Origin: Lampris incognitus
Lineage: Eukaryota; Chordata; Actinopteri; Lampriformes; Lampridae
NCBI RefSeq assembly: GCF_029633865.1
Contig: NC_079219.1
Location: forward strand, 59,110,608-59,174,607
Direction: 5' to 3'
DNA: 64,000 nucleotides
Position 1 is the first letter of the stretch, and the number at the start of each line of letters is the position of its first letter. A program made the position numbers and the translations under genes. Shown one piece after another: positions 46,801 to 58,800 of this stretch. The notes under the pieces were generated by a model, which worked only from the letters and a program-made list of their open reading frames with translations, was not told the DNA's origin and searched no databases.

Positions 46801-49800
46801 ATAGACAGATAAGGTGAATTGAGAAGATAGAGATGCATGTATGATACAGAAGGTATACAAGGGTCTGGAACACTTCGCTGTCTCAATATAGCCATGGGCG
46901 GGCTCCACCTTTTAATAAATATATCTTTCTGAAGTCTCAAGGAGTAGGTTATTTGGTCCATCTGATATATTTCCCAAACTTTCTCAATCCATAAATTGTA
47001 AGTTGAAGGGTCAGATTTTAACCACTTAATTGTTATGCATTTAATTTCTGCTGTTAGTAATATTTGCAAAAGGTATTTTTTAGGTCTTCCATCAATCCCT
47101 TCCAGCATTAATCCCAGTAATGCCATCTTTGGATCTTTTGTGAAGTTTTGGTGGAATACTTCTTTAAGTGCCTCAAACACCTCTTCCCAAAATGTTCTTA
47201 ATTTAGGGCATGTCTAAAATATGTGGGTATGGCTGCCAATTTGTGTGTTGGGCTCATTTTAGCCACTATTTCTGGTGTCTGAAAGAATCTCAGTTACTTT
47301 CCATTTGAATTCCCTCCATGTATTTGAATTGGTTACTAGATTTGCTTCAGTACATATTTCTTCTCACATGTCCTGTGGTATATCTGTATTCATTTCAGTT
47401 TCCCATCTTCCTTTTATCTGCAATGTATTATTCATATTCAAGCCTAAAAATATTTGGTAAACATGACTTATGACTTTCTTATCCCCGATCCCTGTTAGTA
47501 ATTTTATCCAGAACTCTTCAATTGGAGTGGGCACCAACACGCGATCCCACTCTTTGTTTTGTTAAAAAGCCCCTTAATTGTAAATACCTGAAAAAATCTG
47601 TGGTAGGAAGCATAAACTCCTCTCTCAGCTGTTCAAATGATTTAAGGATGCCATCCTTATGAAGTTGATGTAGATTACTGAGACCATGTTCTGACCATTT
47701 TCTAAAACCTGCGTCTATATGGGAGGGTACAAAATCCTTTATAAATCCGATACTAGTTAGTGCGGAGATTACTTTAGGCAATCCAAATGACAGTTTTATT
47801 TTCCTCCAGATTGTTAGTGTAACTCTAGTCCATTCACCCACTTGAGTTTCTTTTAAGGGGACATCTAGGAAAGGCAAGGTCTGTAGGGGCTTCATACACT
47901 TGCTTTTTTCTATGTTAAGCCAACGAGTACATGTAAGATCCTGAATCCATATTGTTAAAGGTTTTAACTGTGCAGCCCCAAAATAATATCTTAGATTCGG
48001 GAGTTTGAGCCCTCCATGCGGTTTTGATAGCTGTAATGTTTTTAGTCTAATTCTTGGTCGTTTTCCTTGCCATATAAATTTTGAAATGAGCCTGTCTAAT
48101 TTATTAAATATAGATTTAGGAATATCAGTGGGTATCATCTGAAATTGATAGAGAAGCTTAGGTAGCACAATCATGCGTATACTCTCAATACGGCCCAACA
48201 GAGACAGGGGAAGTGTTGACCACTGGCCCAAATCCTTACTGATATTATGAATTATGCATCTGTAATTTGCATCATATAACTTTCCTAGCGATGGGGGGAT
48301 TTGAATACCGAGATATTTAATGCCATTTAAACCCACTCTGGAGTCTGACCGCTTTAGGAAACGGACGCCCCTTTTTGAGTGTATTTCTGACACCTGTCAG
48401 CATCTTGCCAGGATTTGAAGGAACAACAAGGACCAAGATGTAAACAAGCCCTGGACTTTACAACTCCGTCCATGACAATTTCTTCCCCCCCAAATGAAAT
48501 GTCTTGAACTGATTTGTCAACAACACCAAACCCATGTTATGTCTGACCTGTGTTCTGGAGGAAAGGATTGTGCGCTGAAGAGGAAGAGATGGAGGGAGGA
48601 GGCGGCTGTTTGGGCTTGGGTTTGGAGCACACCAGGGAGTCAAGATCCACCAGCGCTGCATTGGGGCCCAGGAAGGACTCTGGAGTCTTACGAACAGGAA
48701 GTGAGGTACCAAGAGATGAAAGGTCGAAGGGCACTGGGGAGCCTGTGCTGTCGCTGGCATTTGCTGCAGACTCTCGCCTGTCTGGATCTCCTGAGAGCAG
48801 GAAATGGAGGCATAATAATAAGTGGAAGAGAATGGGAGGAATGAGAGATTCATCTGACTCTGCATACTGGGTATCACAGTGTTCAACATTATCAGGCGTA
48901 GTAGGGGAGGATGAAATGTAGGACAAGACAACTGTTTCGTGTGTTCATGTGCCTGATAGAGAGCCTCTGGCTATAACTGCTAACTATGAATATCCCCATC
49001 AAGGCGTTTAGCTTTGTAAAAGCCAAGTGTTTCTACATGTGAGTCCATGTAGTCTTATCTGAGAATGTACCTGTGCCGTTAGTGTGTTTGGCGGTGCCAC
49101 TCCAGATGTCAGAGGTGATAGGGTCAGAGGCAGGGGCGGCCCCGTCCCCTGCCCAAGGGTCTACTGGCCCCCCCGAGGAGGAAGTGCTTGGAGGCACTGT
49201 CGGGCCCCAGGGGTCAGCACTGGGGGGGGTCACAGCTACACGGGAGGGAAGGAGATGCAAGGGGAAGGGGGAGGGTTAACGCAACAACACCACAACAACT
49301 TACAGGTACCGTTCACAATGCACGTAGGGGTAGGACACTGTGCTGGGTCCAACAGCGGTGGTCTCCCCCTTAACCTCTCCTTCAACGCCCAACGTGACAC
49401 ATGAATGCAGGGAAGCATATTTTGTTTGGCTGTCTAACCGTCATCTTATGTTTGCAGATCAGCGGAGTTGAAGGAGAGGCATGGGGGAGAAGAGGCTACT
49501 GCGCACAATATGAAAAAGCGCAAAAAGGGAAAAATGAGAGACAGCTCTGGTTGAGCCACAGCCACAGTCAGTCCTGAATAGAAACAAGAGGATAAAAAGA
49601 TGCCAGGTTTAGACACAGAGGGAGAATGGATTTAGCATGCTTGCTTTCCCGTAATCAACTGAAAGCATTAAAATGGATGAGTGGATATGATGCTGTGAAG
49701 ACATGAGAGAAAACGAGAGGGGGCCATTTTGGAGAGACAACAGCAACAAAGAGAAGGGCGTGAGGGAGGCTGTACAGCTGAGCAGCCCTCAGTTCATTTT

Positions 49801-52800
49801 CACCCACAGGGCAGGGTACAGCTCTTGACATAGAAACGTTTGTCAAGTTCTGCTTTATTCCCAGCAATCCGAATGGCTAGACTTAAGCTGATACCCGACC
49901 ACTTTTGGCTCCACTCACCTGAGGTTCCCCAGGGGTCAACATTGTTAACTCTGTGGGACGTCTCGCCCCACGGGTCTGCAGGAGGGGCTATCGTAGGTGG
50001 GGCTCCTCCGCCCCAGGGATCCGAGCTCGGGGGAGATGTGGGTGACGCTGCACCCCATGGGTCTGTGGAGGCTGCGCCCCAAGGCCCTGAGGCAGAGGGG
50101 GCAGGGACTGTGGGTGGTGGTGAGGGCCCTGCAGAGCCTACTGAGGCAGTAGCGGCAGGGGCCCCCCACGGGTCCACAGCACTCAGTTCCATGAGAGCAC
50201 TCTGGACAGGATAACATAATAGGTTACAACACAGTGCTGTGGTCAGGGACAGACTAATGCATGTGACACACCCACACACCTACACGCACACACACACCCA
50301 CACACCTACACGCACACACACACACACACACACGCACACACCTCTTTGGTAGGTCAATAGGGTTTATAGAGGAAATGCTGAAAACTGAGAATGAGACAGA
50401 CCAACACAAGGTAGAAACACACCCACACATGAACACACACAATCAGCAAACAGACCGTGAAGCAACTGTTTGTTAGGTTGGTCATAAGCCTCTCAACCCC
50501 CTGCCAGTCTGATATGACTGAACAAGAACTCTAAGAAAACTACACCAAGTGACTCATCTGAACTGAACAGTTCCCCCAAACTAAAAAGCCCATTAACAGA
50601 TGCTAACAGAGGACAGGAAAGAGGGTCTGGCTGCATACCTACTTGGCACTGGGCTTCCCCTAAACATCACAAGCTAACAGGGGTGAGAGACACAGCTAGA
50701 GCAGGTAACGCCGGGAGAGCGAGAGAGGAAAAGAGCGGCACTGTGTAAAGAGTGTGTGCCCACTGTGGCGTACAGACACATTCCACACACACCTCCTCTG
50801 GCTTAGGCTTCTCCCTCTTGCTCTCCTCAATGGCCATCTGCAGTCTCAGGTCGTCACCTCTGCGCAGTCGCTCCTCCTGCCAATCACACGCATACACAGC
50901 TGTGATGTCAGCAGCCCGGGACGTGCACCCTCAGTCAGCACGCCACAGGTACAGATTTAGGATCAGTCTGTATTCCTCAGAGTTTCATCTGAATCAGTGA
51001 AGTTGGAAATCAAAAACTGACCTTAAATCAGCTTCTAGAGACAACTGAGATCATATCGACCGTAGCTAGGAGCACTACCTGACCCCTACTAAAACATGCT
51101 CAGCTGCTCTCCTCAGTTCTCCTAACACCTTTACAAAACTACCTAAAAAAAAAAAAAAGCAGCATTTTGGGATCCTCTCACTTTTATTTACTGCAAGTTG
51201 GAAAGGAGAAATAAAATGTTTAACCGGGTCCCACATCAGATGTTTTACATGGCTTCTATGCTCGCCCACATTAACTCAACAAGCTACGGCTTTAAGGCTG
51301 GATCAGATCAGCAACCCAACTTCAACATTGTTTATGTACAAAAATATATGCTGTCTCACCTGGACCTGATCGAGTGTGAGGCTTAAACAATTACAACTTT
51401 CAACGTAATGTGTGTGTGTGTATGTAATACATGCACGCACGCACACGCACACACACACACACACAGATGGGTGACAAATTAAAATCCTGAATTCTTGACC
51501 CCTACAGTGAGGGGGTCCGGGGGTTCTGTTATGTTGTAGGGGACATTTTCCTGGCATGGTTCGGGTCCACTTGTCCCCTTAGAGGGAAGGGTCACTGCAG
51601 ATCAATACAAAGTTATTCTGAGTGATCACCTTTATCCTATGATGAGACATCTCTATCCTGATGGGAGGGGTCTCTTCCAGGGCACGAGGGGTCTCTGAAT
51701 GGTTTGATAAGGATGAAGATGATGTAAGTCATATGCTACGGCCTTCACAGTCACCACATCTCAACCCAGTTGAACACCTATGGGAGATTTTGGACCGACG
51801 TGTGAGACAGCGCTCTCCATCATCATCATCAAAACACCAAATGAGGAAACATCTTCTAGGAGAATGGTGTCCATCCCTCCAGTAGAGTTCAGAGACTTGT
51901 AGAATCTCACAAGGAGCACTGAAGCTGTTCTGGAGGCTCATGGTGGACCAACACCTCACTAAGACACTTCATGTTGGGTTTCCCTTAATTTGTCACCCGT
52001 CTGTGTACGGTAGGGACAACCCTCAGTTAGCAGTCATAATACTGAGCAGTCTCGTGTGTCGCTGAAATGCCGCCAAAACTGTGTAAGCCAGACTGGCTGA
52101 CGGTCCATGAATGTGACAGCTAACTCCCTGGTTTGTTGATGGGCTGTGTTGAACATGACAATATGAATACCAATGCTACATACAGCTGCAGAAGAACATG
52201 CAAACAGTCCCTGCATTACACAGCTATTTGTAGCATTGTGATATGCATTTTCTTATACAGACTAATGGCAAACCAGGAAGTCCGTTTTCAGAAACACAGG
52301 TCAGACTAATCGGCATTATAGCTGCGAACAGGGACTCATTCCTACAATAAATAAATAAATAGATAGATAATGTTGAAAATCATGATTATTGCCCTGACTG
52401 TTCGAAGCTGAACTCATTCTGATTGGCTGTTAGATAAATGCACCTTGTCGGCACTCGACTTCAATAACCACCCTCACATCACAAATACTCCCCAGTTTTC
52501 CTTCTCTCGCACGTGCATGCACCTCATCTAGGTTCTCCATCCCACAAGTACCTGTGTCCTGAACAATGCCAGTAGGCCAAACTGAAAGGTGAGTCCAGAT
52601 AAGAAGTGTGTGCAGTCCACGGTTTGAGGCATGCCTTCAGAGCAGTTTTAAAGAGGAAACAGATGAATGGCTTTACAAATTGCTCCAAGTTGAATTTAGT
52701 GGAAATTATGATGCAGTCTCTGCCATGCAAAATTAATCAGTAATTTAGGTGAAGTTATTTTCAGCCCTCCTGATGTCTCAGTTTTGTTTCTTTAATACAG

Positions 52801-55800
52801 TTTTTAACACATCTAACACAATTTTGAAGAGGTATGTCAACACATTCTGTATGAGTGCATACTAGAATGTGACATAGCAACATACTTCATTATCATGGAG
52901 GAAAATTAGTATTAACACAGTCAAAAGAGAAACTGGATGGAAAGTGAAACCAGACTTGGCTCATGAAGAAAGGGAGACAACAGGTAAGAGCATAAGTGTA
53001 CTGCTTTGATTCGCTGATAGTTGACATCTAATTGAAAGGATTCCAACTGATAGAGAGGTAGACAGTTGATGGCTGGTTGGCCAGTTAGGTGGCCGTGCCC
53101 TAAGCCCCCTGACCTTTTGGTGAATCTCCTTGCTGATTGTGAGTGCATAGCGGAGCTCTGCGTCCTCCAGAGGGGCCATGCTATTCTGGGGGAGGTCAAG
53201 TGTCAGATGATGAACACAAAGCTGAGTGGGCAATATCATGAATAATAATCTGACACAACCCTCTGTGCTCATAGGTTTGGCAATGGATAAATACAAAAAC
53301 ACAAGTCATAGTTATGATACACGTGTTATATTTATTACTATGCTGTAATCCTTAGTTAGACGGGCTGAGCCCTGACCCCCGCCTGCGTCACATAGCCAGC
53401 TTCGATTTACCTGTTCTGCCTCTTCTTTGCTCATGGCCAATGCCAGCTGGAGTTGTAGGTCCTCCTCTCCAGAACTCTGAGGCCAAGCTTGCTCAGGGTC
53501 AGCCCCTCCAGAGTGGGAGCCCAGTGACAGGCTGCCCCCCAGCCCTGGCGCTGAGGGGGCTGAGGAGGCTGAGGAAAAAAGCAAACGCACAAATAAATTA
53601 ATGTTAATTATGCAATGCAAATATGTTTCCACATGACATCATCTTGAGGAAAAATGTTAGAGCCCGATCGATAAATCGCCGTGCCGATATTATCGGCCAA
53701 TATGAGCTGACTGCAGATAAACCGGTATCAGGTTTTATAAGGGCAGATAAATGACAATTAAAAAAGAAATGAAGAGACACCTTTTTTTCCCACCAGCATT
53801 TTGCGAAGACCCGCCCTACTCTGCATCTGATTGGCTAGTACTCGTTGCCTCCATTGGTTAAGGTTAGGGTTAGTGTTAGCCAATCAGAGGCAGAAAGATG
53901 GTACAGTCAAGTCACACATTAAAACTACATTTAACTTTATGGTAGTTGAGCAGTGTAGGCTAAGCTGTTGACAAACTTGACTGTAGGTTTATTTATCAAG
54001 CAGTGTGGCAGTTCTAGCGAGTAAACAAACAACACCCCTGTTACTTCTCCCTCGTCGCTTCTAATAACTCTCTGGCAACATGGCTTACAGAAGCTTATAA
54101 TGCTGAACATTGCTAAATGAGGTTAGCCACGAAGCTAGCTAACACTGTGCTTATCAGAGCAAGACCGCCAAAGCTAATGAGCAGTTAAACCAAGGTTCCC
54201 CAAACTTCTGACGAGGGACACATCGCCCTGCCTGCCTCTTTGGGAGAGCCAGAATATGTTAGTCACAGTAAATAGTACTGTGGACAACAACAGGTCTACG
54301 TTAGTTGAATATTAACCCATTACATCTCATGATATACTTCAATATACCACTGCTAGCTGGGTTTATGTCACAACGTCATGGCACACTGTCAGAACATAGT
54401 AGGGGAGTAACTAGAATTAAAAAAAAAAAAGCTAATTCTTAAGCATTTCCTCCATTATCATCATTTTATTCAACCACTTTAGTGCAAGCAGGGACATTGT
54501 GATCTGTAGCAAGAGTAGGGAGCAGGTTGAGGAGAGCCTGGAGAGGTGGAGGTATGCACTGGAGAGAAGAGGAATGAAAGTCAGTAGGAGCAAGACGGAA
54601 TACCTATGCGTGAATGAGAGGGAGGACAGTGGAATGATGAGGATGCAAGGAGTGGAGGTAACGAAGGCATACGAGTTTAAATACTTGGGGTCAGCCGTCT
54701 AAAGTAATGGGGAGTGCAGAAGAGAGGTGAAGAAGAGAGTGCAGGCCGGGTGGAGTGGGTGGAGAAGAGTGTCAGGAGTGATGTGACAGAAGGGTACCAG
54801 CAAGAGTTAAAGGGAAGGTTTACAAGATGGTAGTGAGACCAGCTATGTTACATGGTTTGGAGACAGTGACACTGATGAAAACACAGGAGGTGGAGCTGGA
54901 GGTGGCAGAGACGAAGATGATAAGATTTTCATTGGGAGTGATGACGAAGGACAGGATTAGGAACGAGTATATTAGAGGGACAGCTCAGGTTGGATGGTTT
55001 GGAGACAAAGCAAGAGAGGCAAGATTGAGATGGTTTGGACATGTGTGGAGGAGAGATGCTGGGTATATTGGGAGAAGGATGCTGAATATGGAGCTGCCAG
55101 GGAAGAGGAGAAGAAGAGGTTTATGGACGTGGTGAGGGGGGACATGCAGGTGGCTGGTGTGACAGAGGAAGAAGCAGAGGACAGGAAGAAATAGAAACGG
55201 ATGATCCGCTTTGGCAACCCCTAACAGGAGCAGCCGAAAGTAGTAGTAGTAGACTTTAGTGCAAGTCGTGTAATACATAAATAGTGTAATACATACGAGT
55301 GCAGTGTGCACTCTGCAGGCTTTGCATGAACAATTCAACACGTGAATAAAAAGAAACAAGTGAAGGAAAAGAGTTACAAGTCTCAAAACACGAGTCCTTT
55401 AGAAATCTTAATTAATTAATTAGCGACAAATTAGCGATTTTCAGGAAAAGCTTCGCCTTCCTATTTTTTCTCCCTGTTAAAGGGTTTTATTAGGAAGTTG
55501 TTCCTTATCCGATGCGAGGGTCTATGGACAGGATGTTGTGTTGCTGTAAAGCCCACTGAGGCAAATGTGTAATTTGTGATATTGTGCTATACAAGTAAAA
55601 CTGACTTGACTTTCTTCCCTGCTGTCTGTGACTGATACAGCATAAACAAAACGCACATAAACAAAGAAAGAGTTTACCTCTCCGTGTTTCTTAATGTGAA
55701 CAGTGGGCTTGCGTCTTTATGACCAGTAGGTTGACGTCAGGCTCCATTCTGGTCACAGCCAATCTCAACGAACCGTGCAAATGTTCATTGGTGAGTCTTG

Positions 55801-58800
55801 GTCTTGTTGGACTTTTCAGAAGCTTCATCCTTGAGAACGTTTGCTTGCATAGATAAGTGCTGCTGAAGATAGTGCACAACTTGATACCATCCATTATCCG
55901 ATCCATTCATTACCCGAACCGCTTATCCTGCTCTCAGGGTCGCGGGGATGCTGGAGCCTATCCCCGCAGTCATTGGGTGGCAGGCGGGAGACACCCTGGA
56001 CAGGCCACCAGGCCATCACACAGGGCCGACATACACACAAACATACATTCACACCTAGGGACAATTTAGTACAGCCGATTCACCTGACCTACATGTCTTT
56101 GGACTGTGGGAGGAAACCCACGCAGACACGGGGAGAACATGCAAACTCCACACAGAGGATGACCCGGGACAACCCCCAAGGTTGGACTACCCCAGGGCTC
56201 AAACCCAGGACCTTCTTGCAGTGAGGCGACCGTGCTAACCACTGTGCCACCGTGCTGCCCTTGATCTTGATACTGTGCATTTTAATGTTCGGATAAGTGT
56301 CGTTGGGTAGGGCAGCATAAAATTCAATAAACTGCCTGACTCAAATGCATCTCTCAGTGCATCACAGTTTTTTAAGTCGGCCGACTCAAGCTGGAGACGG
56401 CCGAGCCTCATAGATGTCCACAGCAAATGGGCTCTGAAATAGACGAATGCCTTTTGTGTTGTGATGTAGCTCACGGAATTTCACCATCTTCAACATTTCC
56501 AGTGCCTCCACACACTTCGTGACAGGGAGCGGTACCTGTGGGTCCTCAGTGGCTACATTTTGCGTTGCAGCAAGATGAGGAAAGCTTCCCTCTCTACGAG
56601 CCATCTTTTTGACGGCTCATGGTTATTTTAGGTAGATCTTATCATACCTTTTTTTTGTGTAATTGATCTAAAACGCATTTTAATTCAAATATATGCAATT
56701 TTAGGAGCATTCAGGTGGCGGCAGGTCTGTTATCTTGACGGCTTTGGTCATTCTATTGCTAAATAACTTACATAAAAAATGTTAGGGAAAAAATTGTTTA
56801 CGTTATGCATTTCAAAAAAAAAAAAAAAGAAAAAGAATATTGGCTGATATATCATTATCGAAATTTCTAATCCTCAAATATTGAAATCGGTATCGGTTTT
56901 AAAAATTCTACATCGGTCAGGCTCTAAACAATATCTCCTTGTAGGGGTCTTCATGGGGTAGCACGTACTTGAAACTAAGTGGCTCCATGTGCGGCGCTCA
57001 CCCACCCCTATTTCTACAGCAGACCAGTGGTAAACACTGGTTATCAGAAGAAGAACCAGAATCACTGTGGTTGTCTCACCACTGGAGGTCTGTGCCATCT
57101 TCTCTTTGGTTTTTAGGGCATGGATTCTCTCTTCTCTTAGTCTCTCTTCATCTTTCAACAGTGTCACCAGCTGCTTGGCCTTCTCTCGTACGTTCACCCC
57201 CTGGAAAAACACATGTACAAGCACACACCAACACCAACACAGGACCATCATTACTGACTGCAATGTGCAACAATCTCTAACAAAACAAATGCACATGCAA
57301 AGGGAATGATGAAAACCTTATAAAAATGTAAGGTTTTTTTTAACATATCTTTATCTTTAGACTAATCTATCCGTGCTTCTGATATCACCATGTGCCAGAT
57401 TAATGGTTAAACGTCTTGCCACTTTTCAGCCATTACCAGCCTGTAAAAATATGACTGGCTTCCCACTGTTTGCACAAGACGTCCAAGAGACATTGTACAA
57501 TGACCTTGAACGAGTGGTAAACAGCATTCTTGACAAGGTAATAATAATTATAATTATATTTATATAGCGCTTTTCTAGACACCCCCAGCGCTTCACATTG
57601 AAGAGGGTAAAGTAGGAAAATGTCCTTATTTCCACATAGTTTCAGTGTGCTTATGGTTTTGTGGGTGTGGTGTAGATGGGGTTGGGCGGCCGTTTCTATT
57701 TCCATATCGTCCAGTCGCGGCTACTCAAAATGGCCGATGGGCGATCTGATCGTCAGGGGGCGTTACATCACAGTACACCAGTGAAATGCCAGCATGGATG
57801 ACTTAAGACTTAGCGTCAAAGAAAGTAGTAGTAGTATATTTATTTGTTTTTAATTAAATAATTTATTCTCCATTTAACAGTTTTTAAATCCTTATTGACA
57901 TTGGAATTTAATTTGGATTAAAGATTTTGAATAGTCATCTTGAGCGTGGCTCAGCGTCTGACAGAGGTTTTAAATAATCAAACTGCTTTCTGCAAGCAGC
58001 ACATTTAAAATTACATGAATATACATTTATAAAGGAGTATGAACATTTTATTTAAAATACTTCAACATTCCAGCAGTCATAGGGCATCCCCGCGACCCTG
58101 AGAGCAGGATAAGCGGTTCAGATAATGGATGGATGGATGGATGGATATTTAAACATTAAAAAAAAAAATCTATTTAATAACAATGTCTCCTCTATTCAAA
58201 CAACGGCTCGCTTTTAAAAGTCTGTGTGTCTGTGCTTGGTGGGACAATATCACAACATCATGTTCCTTTTAACATTATTATCTCATCTTTAATCAAATAT
58301 GCGGATCATAGATTTCCATACCGGATTGGTCGAGGCCCGGGTTACCAACGACCGCTACCGGTACTGTTGGCCAGCAGCGTGCCGGTGGAAACTACTAAGC
58401 TACTGTTGGGTGAAGGAGAAGGAGAAGGGGAAGGCATGTCCAGAGTCAGCGGGACAGGAGTAAGGGTAGAAGTGTGGAGATGAGAGTCAGAACTTTGAAT
58501 GTTGGTACCATGACTGGTAAAGGGAGAGAGCTGGCTGATATGAGGGAGAGAAGGAAGGTAGGTATGCTGTGTGTGCAAGAGACCAGGTGGAAGGGGAATA
58601 AGGCCAGGAGCATCGGAGGTGGGTTCAAACTCCTCTACCATGGTGTGGATGGGAGGAGAAATGGGGTAGGGGTAATTCTGAAGGAAGATAATGTAAAGAG
58701 TGTGTTGGAGGTGAAGAGCGTATCAGACAGAGTGATGAGTATGAAGCTGGAAATCGAAGGCGGGATGATGAATGTTATTAGCGCACATACCGTGCAAGTT

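Larger units (their letters stand above)
53657..56927 (-). mobile_element. Decayed hAT transposon with Charlie-like transposase remnants in epn1 intron 4
   Basis: The outer ends TTAGAGCCCGATCGAT (left) and ATCGGTCAGGCTCTAA (right) are inverted with two mismatches. On minus, 56604 leftwards encodes [18 protein letters not shown] and [20 protein letters not shown]. 55907 leftwards encodes [20 protein letters not shown] and [20 protein letters not shown], the dimerisation end of hAT transposases of the GTF2IRD2/Charlie8 kind. A family A SINE splits these two parts and an RTE-like LINE lies further left. Stops are present between the pieces, so it is dead. Confidence 0.75.

Noticed and set aside
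48494-48921. Plus-strand frames opposite epn1 exon 10
   Set aside because: Shadows of the epsin exon, which has exact splice phases and the conserved clathrin box on minus.
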